The notes below the pieces were generated by a model that saw only the letters and a program-made list of their open reading frames with translations, had not been told where the DNA came from and ran no database searches. Positions 50,940 to 60,138 of a DNA stretch of 64,000 nt are shown one piece after another. This stretch comes from DSNY01 sp037442465. Lineage in GTDB: Bacteria > Pseudomonadota > Gammaproteobacteria > Burkholderiales > Burkholderiaceae_F. Location: positions 1-64,000 of the forward strand of contig JBBIQI010000001.1 of the NCBI GenBank assembly GCA_037442465.1, read 5' to 3'. Both the position numbers and the translations under genes were made by a program. The number at the start of each line of letters is the position of its first letter. Positions within the stretch are counted from its first letter, which is position 1.

Positions 50940-52985
50940 ATGACCTCGATGCAGAAGCTCTACCTGCTCGTTGTGCTGGCGCCGCTGGCGGGCGCGATCC
51001 TGGCGGGCCTGGGCGGCCGCGTGCTCGGCCGCGCCGGCAGCCATACGGTGACGATCTTCGGTGTGCTGGTGGCGACGATCGCCTCGGCGCTCGTGTTCGT
51101 CGACGTCGTCTACCGCGGGCATACGTTCAACGGCAACGTCTACACGTGGTCGACCGTCGGCGACCTCACGCTGGCGATCGGCTTCCTGATCGATCCGCTC
51201 ACCGCGCTGATGATGCTGGTGGTCAGCTTCGTGTCGCTGATGGTGCATGTGTACACGATCGGCTACATGGCCGACGATCCGGGCTACCAGCGCTTCTTCG
51301 CGTACATCTCGCTCTTCACCTTCTCGATGCTGATGCTGGTGATGAGCAACAACTTCCTGCAGCTGTTCTTCGGCTGGGAGGCGGTGGGTCTGGTCTCGTA
51401 CCTGCTGATCGGCTTCTGGTACAAGCGGCCGACGGCGATCCACGCCAACCTGAAAGCCTTCCTGGTCAACCGCGTCGGCGACTTCGGCTTCATCCTCGGC
51501 ATCGGGCTCGTATTCGCGTACTTCGGCACGCTCGACTACGCCGCGGTGTTCAAGGCCGCACCGCAGTTGGTCGCCAAGGGCCCGACGCTGCCCGGCACCG
51601 ACTGGGCGCTGATCACGGTGATCTGCGTCTGCCTGTTCATCGGCGCGATGGGCAAGAGCGCGCAGTTTCCGCTGCACGTCTGGCTGCCCGACTCGATGGA
51701 GGGCCCGACACCGATTTCCGCGCTGATCCACGCGGCCACGATGGTGACCGCGGGCATCTTCATGGTCGCGCGCATGTCGCCGCTGTTCGAGCTGTCGGAG
51801 GCCGCACTTTCGTTCGTCATCGTGATCGGCGCGATCACGGCGCTGTTCATGGGCTTCCTCGGCATCGTGCAGAACGACATCAAGCGCGTGGTCGCCTATT
51901 CGACGCTGTCGCAGCTCGGCTACATGACCGTCGCGTTGGGGGCGTCGGCGTATTCGGTCGCGATCTTTCATCTGATGACGCATGCGTTCTTCAAGGCGCT
52001 GCTGTTCCTTGCCGCAGGCTCGGTGATCATCGGTCTGCACCACGACCAGGACCTGCGCAACATGGGCGGGCTGCGCAAGTACATGCCGGTCACCTGGATC
52101 ACCGCGCTGATCGGCTCGCTTGCGCTGATCGGAACGCCGTTTTTCTCCGGCTTCTATTCGAAGGACAGCATCCTGATCGCCACCGGTGCCGCGACCGTGC
52201 CGGGCAGCGGCTTCGCGTACTTCGCGGTGACCGCCGGCGTGTTCGTCACCGCCTTTTACTCGTTCCGCATGTACTTCCTGGCGTTTCACGGCAAGGAGCG
52301 TTTCGGCCACGTGCACGACCAGGACCACGAGGACGAGGAGCCGACCGGCGATCACCATCACGGGCTGGCACCCGGCGAAAAACCGCACGAGTCGCCGGCG
52401 GTGGTGACGATCCCGCTGATCCTGCTCGCGATCCCATCGGTGGTGATCGGGTTCGTCGCGGTCGAAAAGCTGCTGTTCGGCGACTTCTTCCGCGACGCGA
52501 TCTTCGTCGACGCCAAGGCGCACCCGGCGCTGGGCGTGCTGCACGAGCACTTTCACGGTGCCACCGCGATGGCGCTGCACGGCTTTGTCACGCTGCCGTT
52601 TTTCCTGGCGCTGGCCGGCGTGCTGCTGGCGTGGTTCTTCTACCTGAAACGGCCGGACATCCCGGAGATGCTCGCGCAGCGTTTTTCGGCGCTGTACGCG
52701 CTGCTCGTCAACAAGTACTACATGGACCGCTTCAACGAAATCGTCTTCGCCGGCGGCGCGCGCGCGATCGGGCTCGGGCTGTGGAAGGGCGGCGACGTCG
52801 CGCTGATCGACGGCGCCGCGGTCAACGGCTCGGCGCGGCTCGTCGGCTGGGCAGCCAGCGTGATCCGCTTCGTGCAGTCCGGCTACATCTACCACTACGC
52901 GTTCGCGATGTTGATCGGCATCGCGATCGTGCTGTTCTTCTTCCTGACGCTGCCGTACGTGTGGCCGGCGCTGACGGCGCGGTGA
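50940..52985 (+). CDS. nuoL: NADH-quinone oxidoreductase subunit L
   Basis: The 681-residue antiporter-like subunit at the far end of the membrane arm pumps protons. It has about 16 helices, the channel residues in FFGWEAVGLVSYLLIGFW, the Lys in MGKSAQFPLHVWLPD and a broken helix near HAATMVTAGIF. The C-terminal lateral helix runs along NuoM and NuoN. A His/Asp/Glu-rich loop lies at about residues 457-480. It starts 1 base after nuoK. Confidence 0.97.
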   Translation: MTSMQKLYLLVVLAPLAGAILAGLGGRVLGRAGSHTVTIFGVLVATIASALVFVDVVYRGHTFNGNVYTWSTVGDLTLAIGFLIDPLTALMMLVVSFVSLMVHVYTIGYMADDPGYQRFFAYISLFTFSMLMLVMSNNFLQLFFGWEAVGLVSYLLIGFWYKRPTAIHANLKAFLVNRVGDFGFILGIGLVFAYFGTLDYAAVFKAAPQLVAKGPTLPGTDWALITVICVCLFIGAMGKSAQFPLHVWLPDSMEGPTPISALIHAATMVTAGIFMVARMSPLFELSEAALSFVIVIGAITALFMGFLGIVQNDIKRVVAYSTLSQLGYMTVALGASAYSVAIFHLMTHAFFKALLFLAAGSVIIGLHHDQDLRNMGGLRKYMPVTWITALIGSLALIGTPFFSGFYSKDSILIATGAATVPGSGFAYFAVTAGVFVTAFYSFRMYFLAFHGKERFGHVHDQDHEDEEPTGDHHHGLAPGEKPHESPAVVTIPLILLAIPSVVIGFVAVEKLLFGDFFRDAIFVDAKAHPALGVLHEHFHGATAMALHGFVTLPFFLALAGVLLAWFFYLKRPDIPEMLAQRFSALYALLVNKYYMDRFNEIVFAGGARAIGLGLWKGGDVALIDGAAVNGSARLVGWAASVIRFVQSGYIYHYAFAMLIGIAIVLFFFLTLPYVWPALTAR

Positions 52986-52998
52986 AGGACAGGCGCCG

Positions 52999-54510
52999 AT
53001 GCAGACGATGACGCCCTGGCTGAGCCTCGCGATCTGGATCCCGATCGCCGCGGGCCTGTTCCTGCTCGCGGTCGGGCGCGACCGCAGCGCCGCGCTGGTC
53101 AAGACCGTCGCGCTGGCCGGCAGCCTGCTCGGACTGCTGGTGACGATCCCTCTTTACACGCAGTTCGATGCGGCGCAGGCCGGGCTGCAGTTCGTCGAAA
53201 AGGCCGTGTGGATCGAGCGGCTGAACGCGCACTACTACCTGGGCGTGGACGGCATCTCGGTGTGGTTCGTTCTGCTGACCGCGTTCATGACGGTGCTCGT
53301 CGTGATCGCCGGCTGGGACGTGATCGAACAGAAGGTTGCGCAGTACAACGCTGCCTTCCTGATCCTGTCCGGACTGATGATCGGCGTGTTCGCCGCCGCC
53401 GACGGGCTGCTGTTTTACGTGTTCTTCGAGGCCACGCTGATCCCGATGTACATCATCATCGGCATCTGGGGCGGACCGCGGCGCGTCTACGCGGCGTTCA
53501 AGTTCTTTCTTTACACGCTGGCCGGCTCGCTGCTGATGCTGGTCGCTTTCGTGTACCTGTACTACGCGGCGGGCGGCAGCTTCGACCTGGCCGCCTGGCG
53601 GGCGCTGAAGATCCCGCTGGCGGCGCAGGTCCTGCTGTTTTTCGCGTTCTTCGCGTCGTTCGCAGTCAAGGTGCCGATGTGGCCGGTACATACCTGGCTG
53701 CCCGACGCGCACGTCGAGGCGCCCACCGGCGGATCGGTGATCCTGGCGGCGATCATGCTGAAGCTCGGCGCGTACGGCTTCGTGCGCTTCTCGCTGCCGA
53801 TCACGCCGGACGCGTCGCACGAACTGGCGTGGTTCATCGTCGCACTGTCGCTGATCGCGGTCGTCTACGTCGGCTTCGTCGCGCTGGTGCAGACCGACAT
53901 GAAGAAGCTGGTGGCGTACAGCTCGATCGCGCACATGGGATTCGTGACGCTCGGCTTCTTCATCTTCAGCCAGATCGGCGTCGAAGGCGCGCTCGTGCAG
54001 ATGATTTCGCACGGCTTCGTCTCGGGCGCGCTGTTCCTGTGCATCGGCGTGCTGTACGACCGCATGCACAGCCGCAACATCGCCGACTACGGCGGCGTGG
54101 TCAACACGATGCCCAAGTTCGCCGCGCTCATGATGCTGTTCGCGATGGCCAACTCGGGGCTGCCCGCCACCAGCGGGTTCGTCGGCGAGTTCATGGTCAT
54201 CCTGGGCGCCGTCAAGCACAACTTCTGGATCGGCGCGGCCGCCGCGCTGACGCTGATCCTGGGTGCGGCTTACTCGCTGTGGATGTACAAGCGGGTGATC
54301 TTCGGCGAAATCGCCAACCCGCGCGTGGCCGCGCTGACCGATCTGAACGCACGCGAATTCATCGTGCTCGCGCTGCTTGCCGTCGCCGTGCTGGGCATGG
54401 GCGTCTATCCGAAACCGTTCACCGACCTGATGCACGCATCGGTCGCCGACCTGCTGCAACACGTGGCGCAGTCCAAGCTGCCCGCGTCGGCGGTGCTGAG
54501 CGGAAACTGA
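52999..54510 (+). CDS. nuoM: NADH-quinone oxidoreductase subunit M
   Basis: The 503-residue antiporter-like proton-pumping subunit has about 14 helices. The essential Glu lies in FYVFFEATLIPMYIIIG and the Lys in FAVKVPMWPVHTWLPDAH. LVAYSSIAHMGFVTLG is the second half-channel. Length and order match the family. It follows nuoL by 13 bases. Confidence 0.97.
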   Translation: MQTMTPWLSLAIWIPIAAGLFLLAVGRDRSAALVKTVALAGSLLGLLVTIPLYTQFDAAQAGLQFVEKAVWIERLNAHYYLGVDGISVWFVLLTAFMTVLVVIAGWDVIEQKVAQYNAAFLILSGLMIGVFAAADGLLFYVFFEATLIPMYIIIGIWGGPRRVYAAFKFFLYTLAGSLLMLVAFVYLYYAAGGSFDLAAWRALKIPLAAQVLLFFAFFASFAVKVPMWPVHTWLPDAHVEAPTGGSVILAAIMLKLGAYGFVRFSLPITPDASHELAWFIVALSLIAVVYVGFVALVQTDMKKLVAYSSIAHMGFVTLGFFIFSQIGVEGALVQMISHGFVSGALFLCIGVLYDRMHSRNIADYGGVVNTMPKFAALMMLFAMANSGLPATSGFVGEFMVILGAVKHNFWIGAAAALTLILGAAYSLWMYKRVIFGEIANPRVAALTDLNAREFIVLALLAVAVLGMGVYPKPFTDLMHASVADLLQHVAQSKLPASAVLSGN

Positions 54511-54526
54511 GGCGGGCGAAGACACC

Positions 54527-56014
54527 ATGGACAAGCTGAACCTCATTGCCGCCGCGCCTGAGATCGCGCTCGCCGCCGCCGCCGGCGCCGTCATGGTTGC
54601 CGATCTGTTCGTCTCCGACGCCCGCCGCAACGCCACCTATGCGCTGACGCTCGCCGCGCTCGTGCTCGTCGCCGGCGTGTGCGCGTTCTTCCTCGCCAAC
54701 GACATCGTGCAGTACGCGTTCCACGGCATGTACGTGACCGACCCGATGGCCAACGTTCTGAAGCTCTTTGCCGTGCTGTGCACGGCGCTGACGCTGGTGT
54801 ACGCGCAGGGTTACGCACGCGATCGCGGCATCTGGAAGGGGGAGATCTTCTCGCTTGCGCTGTTCGTGCTGCTCGGCATCTTCGTGATGATCTCGGCGAA
54901 CAACCTCCTGGTGATCTACCTCGGGCTGGAGCTGCAGGCGCTCGCGCTGTACGCGCTGGTCGCGCTGCGGCGCGACGACGCCCGCGCGACCGAGGCGGCG
55001 ATGAAGTACTTCGTGCTGGGTGCGCTTGCTTCGGGTTTCCTGCTGTACGGGATGTCGATGCTGTACGGAGCGGCCGGCACGCTCGATCTGAACGATCTGG
55101 CGCGGCGCATCGCCGGCGGCCAGGTCGCGAGCCGCCCGGCGCTGGTGCTCGGCACCGTGTTCATCGTCGCCGGGCTGGGCTTCAAGTTCGGCGCGGTGCC
55201 TTTCCACATGTGGGTGCCCGACGTGTATCACGGCGCGCCCACCCCGGTGACGGTGCTGATCGGTTCGGCGCCGAAGATCGCCGCGTTCGCGATCTCCTTC
55301 CGTCTGCTGGTCGAAGGGCTGCTGCCGCTGGCGGTCGACTGGCAGAAGATGCTCGTCGTGCTCGCGGTCGGCTCGCTCGCGATCGGCAACGTTACCGCGA
55401 TCGCGCAGAGCAACCTCAAGCGCATGCTCGCGTACTCGACGATCGGGCAGATGGGGTTCGTGCTGCTGGCGATGCTGTCGGGTGTCGTCGGCGGCGACAC
55501 GATGGCGACCGCTAACGCGTACAGCGCCGCGATGTTCTACGTGATCACCTACGCGATCACCACGCTCGGCACCTTCGGCATCATCATGCTGCTGGCGCGG
55601 CAGGGCTTTGAGGCCGAGGAGATCGCGGACCTGCGCGGGCTGAACCGGCGCAGCCCGTGGTACGCGTTCGTGATGCTGCTGCTGATGTTCTCTCTCGCCG
55701 GCGTGCCGCCGACGGTCGGCTTCTACGCCAAGCTCGTCGTGCTGCAGGCGCTGCTCGGCAGCGGCATCACGACCGGCATGGTCTGGCTGGCGGTGATTGC
55801 GGTGCTGTTTTCGCTGGTCGGCGCGTTCTACTACCTGCGGGTCGTCAAGGTCATGTACTTCGACGAACCGGCCGACATGTCGCCGATCGTCGCCGCGCAG
55901 GACATGCGGGTGGCGCTGTCGGCCAACGGCGCGTTCGTGCTAGTGCTCGGCGCGATTCCGCAGTACCTGCTCGCGTTGTGCGCGAACGCGATGATCAGGA
56001 CCCTCGGCGGATAG
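54527..56014 (+). CDS. nuoN: NADH-quinone oxidoreductase subunit N
   Basis: The 495-residue third antiporter-like subunit, last of complex I, has about 14 helices. YLGLELQALALYALVAL and GLGFKFGAVPFHMWVPD contain the charged channel residues, and MLAYSTIGQMGFVLLAM marks the second half. It follows nuoM by 16 bases. The NUDIX gene begins 4 bases after its stop, apparently in the same transcript. Confidence 0.97.
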   Translation: MDKLNLIAAAPEIALAAAAGAVMVADLFVSDARRNATYALTLAALVLVAGVCAFFLANDIVQYAFHGMYVTDPMANVLKLFAVLCTALTLVYAQGYARDRGIWKGEIFSLALFVLLGIFVMISANNLLVIYLGLELQALALYALVALRRDDARATEAAMKYFVLGALASGFLLYGMSMLYGAAGTLDLNDLARRIAGGQVASRPALVLGTVFIVAGLGFKFGAVPFHMWVPDVYHGAPTPVTVLIGSAPKIAAFAISFRLLVEGLLPLAVDWQKMLVVLAVGSLAIGNVTAIAQSNLKRMLAYSTIGQMGFVLLAMLSGVVGGDTMATANAYSAAMFYVITYAITTLGTFGIIMLLARQGFEAEEIADLRGLNRRSPWYAFVMLLLMFSLAGVPPTVGFYAKLVVLQALLGSGITTGMVWLAVIAVLFSLVGAFYYLRVVKVMYFDEPADMSPIVAAQDMRVALSANGAFVLVLGAIPQYLLALCANAMIRTLGG

Positions 56015-56018
56015 CGTC

Positions 56019-56603
56019 GTGAGCGACCTGCCCGCGTCCGTCGATCCGCTCGCTGAGGAAACGCTCGAGTCGGCGCTGGTGTTCGATGGCGTGCTGCTGA
56101 AGGTCTACTCGGACCAGGTGCGCTGCCCGGACGGGCACATCGCCACGCGCGAGTACCTGCGCCATCCGGGTGCGGTGATGGTGATCCCGCTGCTCGACGA
56201 TGGCCACGTCGTGCTCGAGCGCCAGTACCGCTATCCGGCGCGCCGCAGCTTCACCGAGTTTCCCGCCGGCAAGATCGATCCGGGCGAAGGCCTGCTGGCG
56301 TGCGCGCAACGCGAGCTGATGGAGGAGACCGGCTACAGCGCGGCCGAGTGGGTCTACCTGGGCGGCTTCTACAACGCGATCGGCTACTGCGACGAGAAGA
56401 TCGAGGTCTACCTCGCGCGCGGGCTCAAGCGCGAGCGCGAACCGAACAACGACGCCGGCGAGGTGCTCGAAGTCTTCACCGCGCCTTGGGAGGAACTGCT
56501 CGAATGGGTGCGCGAGGGCAGTGTCACCGACGTCAAGACGATCGTCGGCGTCTACTGGCTCGAGCGCTACCTGGCCGGCGAATGGGAAAAGCCTGCGGAC
56601 TGA
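56019..56603 (+). CDS. NUDIX hydrolase, probable ADP-ribose pyrophosphatase
   Basis: The 194-residue enzyme has a complete Nudix box: GKIDPGEGLLACAQRELMEE plus TGY (G-x5-E-x7-REU-x-EE-x-G-U). An upstream segment DGHVVLERQYRYPARR and the acidic loop before the C terminus match the ADP-ribose pyrophosphatase (NudF) group. It hydrolyses ADP-ribose to AMP and ribose 5-phosphate. GTG 56019 lies 4 bases after nuoN, so it is probably the last gene of the nuo transcript, a common arrangement in Burkholderiales. Confidence 0.9.
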   Translation: MSDLPASVDPLAEETLESALVFDGVLLKVYSDQVRCPDGHIATREYLRHPGAVMVIPLLDDGHVVLERQYRYPARRSFTEFPAGKIDPGEGLLACAQRELMEETGYSAAEWVYLGGFYNAIGYCDEKIEVYLARGLKREREPNNDAGEVLEVFTAPWEELLEWVREGSVTDVKTIVGVYWLERYLAGEWEKPAD

Positions 56604-56609
56604 GCGCCC

Positions 56610-56837
56610 TCATAAGGCGCGCAGCGCATCGTCCGGGTCGGCGATCGGATCGTCCTCGTGTTCGAGGCCGATCGACATCCGGATCAAGCCTTCGCCGATG
56701 CCGACCTGTCCGCGCACGTCCTGCGGAACACCGGAGTGCGTCGTCGAGGCCGGATGGCAGATCGGCGACTCGGTGCCGAGCAGGCTGACAACCGGTTCGT
56801 GCGACGTCAGCGGGTCGATGGCGCGCGACGCGGTCGC
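56610..56837 (-). pseudogene. 3' remnant of a Cys/Met-metabolism PLP enzyme
   Basis: The minus strand encodes only the last 70-75 residues of a cystathionine gamma-synthase/O-succinylhomoserine sulfhydrylase type enzyme. The recognisable pieces are VVSLLGTESPICHPASTTHS and VGIGEGLIRMSIGLE, with a terminal DDPIADPDDALRAL. The PLP-lysine domain, about 300 residues, is absent: ETF-QO lies immediately upstream. Substitutions such as LLGTES and IADPDD for the usual LGG and IADLDQ suggest decay. It cannot be a functional enzyme and is probably a deletion scar. Confidence 0.75.
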
Positions 56838-56948
56838 GCGGCCGTCGCCGTCAACGAGCGGGAAGGTCGAGCCCGCACCGGCACACACGCACCGACACAC
56901 GGCGCAACACGCCTGGTCGCGACGCGGCGGCGCGGCGTGCCAGCCTGC

Positions 56949-58598
56949 TCACATGTTCGTGTAGTTCGGCCCGCCGCCGCCCTCGGGCACGACCCAGACG
57001 ATGTTCTGCGTCGGGTCCTTGATGTCGCAGGTCTTGCAGTGCACGCAGTTCTGGAAGTTGATCTGCAGCCGGTCCTGTCCGTCGGTCTTGACGAACTCGT
57101 AGACGCCTGCCGGGCAGTAGCGGCTCTCGGGGCCCGCGTACTTCGCCAGGTTGATTGCGACCGGCACCGTCGGATCTTTTAGCTTCAGGTGCGCGGGCTG
57201 GTTTTCCTCGTGATTGGTGTTCGACAGGAACACCGAGGACAGCTTGTCGAACGTGAGCGAGTTGTCGGGCTTCGGATACGCGATCGGCGTGCACTCCGCA
57301 GCGGGCTTCAGCTTTTCGTGATCGGGCTTCTTCCGGTGCAGCGTCCAGGGCGCCTTGCCGCGGAACACCAACTGGTCGATGCCCCACATCACGGCGCCCA
57401 GGTACAGCCCCTTGTCGAGCCACGGCTTGAAGTTGCGCGCCCGATACAGCTCGTCGTACAGCCATGAGGACTCGAAGGCGGCCGGATACGCCGCGAGTTC
57501 GTCGCGCGCGCGTCCGCTTGCGAGCGCTTCGAACGCCGCCTCGGCGGCAAGCATGCCGCTCTTGATCGCCGCGTGCGAGCCTTTGATGCGCGGCGCGTTC
57601 AGGAAGCCCGCATCGCAGCCGATCAGCGCGCCGCCGGGAAAGACGAGCTTCGGCAGCGACTGGATCCCGCTGGCGTTGATCGCGCGCGCGCCGTAGCCGA
57701 CGCGCTTGCCGCCCTCGAGGAACGTGCGGATCGCCGGATGCGTCTTGTATCGCTGGAACTCCTGGAACGGCTCCAGATAGGGGTTCTCGTAGCCGAGCCC
57801 GACCACGAGCCCGATCGAGACCTGGTGGTTCTCGAAGTGGTACACGAAGCCGCCGCCGTAGGTGTTCGCATCGAGCGGCCAGCCGGCGCTGTGCACGACC
57901 AGCCCCGGCACGTGTTTCGCCGGCTCAATCTCCCACACCTCCTTGATGCCGATGCCCCAGGTCTGGGGATCGCGACCCTCCATCAGCCGGTAGCGCTCGA
58001 GGATCTGTTTGCCCAGATGACCGCGCGCGCCTTCGGCGAACAGCGTGTACTTGCCGAGCAGCTCCACGCCGGGCTGGAAGTTGGCGGTCGGCTGCCCGTC
58101 GCGGCCGACGCCCATGTCGCCGGTGGCTACGCCGCGCACCGCACCGCGCTCGTCGTACAGCACCTCGGCCGCGGCGAAGCCCGGGAAGATCTCGACGCCG
58201 AGCGCTTCGGCCTGCTGACCCAGCCAGCGCACGACGTTGCCCAGGCTGACGATGTAGTAGCCGTCGTTGATGAAGCAGTCGGGCAGCAGCCAGTGCGGGT
58301 TGTAGTAGGCCCGGTTCTCGGTGAGGATGTAGAAACGGTCCTCCGTGACCTGGGTATTCAGCGGCGCGCCGCGCTCCTTCCAGTCGGGGAACAGCTCGTT
58401 GAGCGCAATTGGGTCCATCACCGCGCCGGACAGGATGTGCGCGCCGATCTCCGAGCCCTTTTCGAGCACGCAGACGCTGACCTCGCTGCCGCGGTCGGCG
58501 GCGAGCTGCTTGAGCCGGATCGCCGCGGCCAGTCCCGCCGGCCCGCCGCCGACGATGACGACGTCGTACTCCATGCTTTCGCGCTGAACGTCCCGCAT
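56949..58598 (-). CDS. Electron transfer flavoprotein-ubiquinone oxidoreductase
   Basis: The 549-residue membrane-associated enzyme passes electrons from ETF, and hence from acyl-CoA dehydrogenases, to ubiquinone. The FAD motif VVIVGGGPAGLAAA is at the N terminus. Ubiquinone-site blocks such as HILSGAVMDP follow. The C-terminal [4Fe-4S] domain has CPAGVYEF and NCVHCKTCDIKDP. ATG 58598 is chosen for the GGAG 6 bases upstream; ATG 58574 (MEYDVVIVGG) is the shorter choice. Divergent from the SDR gene at 58700. Confidence 0.95.
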   Translation of the reverse strand: MRDVQRESMEYDVVIVGGGPAGLAAAIRLKQLAADRGSEVSVCVLEKGSEIGAHILSGAVMDPIALNELFPDWKERGAPLNTQVTEDRFYILTENRAYYNPHWLLPDCFINDGYYIVSLGNVVRWLGQQAEALGVEIFPGFAAAEVLYDERGAVRGVATGDMGVGRDGQPTANFQPGVELLGKYTLFAEGARGHLGKQILERYRLMEGRDPQTWGIGIKEVWEIEPAKHVPGLVVHSAGWPLDANTYGGGFVYHFENHQVSIGLVVGLGYENPYLEPFQEFQRYKTHPAIRTFLEGGKRVGYGARAINASGIQSLPKLVFPGGALIGCDAGFLNAPRIKGSHAAIKSGMLAAEAAFEALASGRARDELAAYPAAFESSWLYDELYRARNFKPWLDKGLYLGAVMWGIDQLVFRGKAPWTLHRKKPDHEKLKPAAECTPIAYPKPDNSLTFDKLSSVFLSNTNHEENQPAHLKLKDPTVPVAINLAKYAGPESRYCPAGVYEFVKTDGQDRLQINFQNCVHCKTCDIKDPTQNIVWVVPEGGGGPNYTNM

Positions 58599-58699
58599 GC
58601 CGGCTCCGGTCGGTCTTTCGGATGGCGGATTGTCGACAAGTTCGTTAGAGCCCGCAATCGAGTGTGCGATCATCCGCCGCGCACGCGAGGCGGACCGAT

Positions 58700-59470
58700 A
58701 TGCAGACCAATCTGAAGGAAAAGATCGCGCTGGTCACCGGCGCGAGCAGCGGGCTGGGAGCGCAGTTTGCGCGCACGCTGGCGGCCAACGGCGCGCTGGT
58801 CGTGCTGGCCGCGCGCCGCGTCGAGCGGCTGAAAGACCTGCGCGCCGAAATCGAGGCCGAAGGCGGTGCTGCCGATGTCGTCCCGATGGACGTGACCGAC
58901 CTCGACTCGATCGGCGCGGCGGTCGCGAGGATCGAGTCCGCCAACGGACCGATCGACATTCTGGTCAACAACTCGGGCGTGTCGACCATGCAGCGGCTGG
59001 TCGACGTGAGCGCCGTGGACTTCGATCACGTGTTCGGCACGAACGTCAAGGGGGCGTTCTTCGTCGCGCAGGAAGTCGCCAAACGCATGATCGCGCGGTC
59101 GCGCCAGCAGCAGGACTTCCGCGGCCGCATCGTCAACATCGCGTCGGTCGCCGGGCTGAAAGTGGTACCGCAAATCGGCCTGTACTGCATGAGCAAGTCG
59201 GCCGTGATCCAGATGACGCGGGCGCAGGCACTCGAATGGGGGCGCTACGGCATCAACGTCAACGCGATCTGCCCAGGCTACATCCGCACCGAGATCAACG
59301 ATACGCACTGGGGCACCGAGGCCGGGCAGAAACTGATCGCGATGCTGCCGCGCCGGCGCGTCGGCACGCCCGACGACCTGGACTCGGTGCTGCTGATGCT
59401 GGTGGCGGACGAGTCGCAGTTCATCAACGGCGCCGTGATCGCCGCCGATGACGGCCTGTCGGTGACGTGA
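58700..59470 (+). CDS. SDR family oxidoreductase
   Basis: The 256-residue classical short-chain dehydrogenase has TGASSGLG at residues 13-20, NNSG at 90-93 and catalytic Ser149, Tyr162 and Lys166 (YCMSK). The ending DESQFINGAVIAADDG is usual for FabG-like enzymes. Cofactor is NAD(H) or NADP(H); Arg39 and Arg40 after the second strand favour NADP. The substrate is unknown; 3-hydroxyacyl-CoA or a similar alcohol fits the fatty acid setting. Expressed divergently from ETF-QO. Confidence 0.9.
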   Translation: MQTNLKEKIALVTGASSGLGAQFARTLAANGALVVLAARRVERLKDLRAEIEAEGGAADVVPMDVTDLDSIGAAVARIESANGPIDILVNNSGVSTMQRLVDVSAVDFDHVFGTNVKGAFFVAQEVAKRMIARSRQQQDFRGRIVNIASVAGLKVVPQIGLYCMSKSAVIQMTRAQALEWGRYGINVNAICPGYIRTEINDTHWGTEAGQKLIAMLPRRRVGTPDDLDSVLLMLVADESQFINGAVIAADDGLSVT

Positions 59471-59629
59471 CGGTCCAGCAACCCGGTCTGCCGCGGCACA
59501 CATGAACCCCGACGTTCGCGCGGGCGACGAGGCGCCCAAGACGATCAAAGTGTTCACCTTCGAGACCCGGCAGCGCCGGAGCGACATCGGCGCAACGCCG
59601 CAGGCGTTTCGCATGGGACGCGCGGCGCC

Positions 59630-60064
59630 ATGGCAGCCGACGCGGTCATCCAGGCAATGAAAGAGTTCATCTGCGAGATTCCCCTGCGCTGGGGCGACAT
59701 GGATGCCATGGCGCACCTGAACAACGTCCAGTACTTCCGTCTGATGGAAGAGGCGCGCATCCGCTGGTTTGCGCAGTTCGGTTTCCCGACGCTGCCCAGC
59801 GGCGAGGCCCCGATTCTTGCGCACGCCGCGTGCGACTTCGTCAAGGCGATGAGCTATCCGGGCACCGCGGTGGTCAAGCAGGTCGTCACGCGCCTTGGCC
59901 GCTCGAGCGTGGAGATGTCGATCGTGATCGAACGCAGCGACGAACCCGGGGTGGCCTATGCCACCGGCCGCACGGTCATCGTGTGGTACGACTACCGCGC
60001 CGGCCGCTCGGCACCCTGGCCGGAGCATGTGCGGGCGGCGCTGGGCTCGCCCGCTGCGCCGTAA
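59630..60064 (+). CDS. Hotdog-fold acyl-CoA thioesterase
   Basis: The 144-residue protein is of the 4-hydroxybenzoyl-CoA thioesterase/YbgC type. IPLRWGDMDAMAHLNNVQYF contains the catalytic Asp and the conserved H-x-N-N-x-x-Y/F block. It hydrolyses an acyl-CoA, the chain type being unknown. ATG 59630 is used; ATG 59657 (MKEFICEIPLRWG) is equally close to the fold and may be the true start. It lies between the SDR and the CoA-transferase genes on the same strand. Confidence 0.88.
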   Translation: MAADAVIQAMKEFICEIPLRWGDMDAMAHLNNVQYFRLMEEARIRWFAQFGFPTLPSGEAPILAHAACDFVKAMSYPGTAVVKQVVTRLGRSSVEMSIVIERSDEPGVAYATGRTVIVWYDYRAGRSAPWPEHVRAALGSPAAP

Positions 60065-60067
60065 AAT
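60062..60067 (+). promoter_or_regulatory. Putative -10 element of the CoA-transferase operon
   Basis: TAAAAT, one mismatch from consensus, followed by CGCGCC overlaps the thioesterase stop and lies 72 bases before the scoA start. No clear -35 was found. Confidence 0.45.
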
Positions 60068-60138
60068 CGCGCCGACGGCCCGCGATGGCGGCGCCGCGTC
60101 GTGTGCCGGACGCATCGAAAGTTCCGTTGGAGGTGTGA

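Noticed and set aside
59502..59660. 52-codon ORF (MNPDVRAGDEAPKTIKVFTF...) before the thioesterase
   Set aside because: It overlaps the thioesterase start, and only its first residues faintly recall MaoC-type hotdog proteins. Too short and unsupported to call as a gene or remnant.
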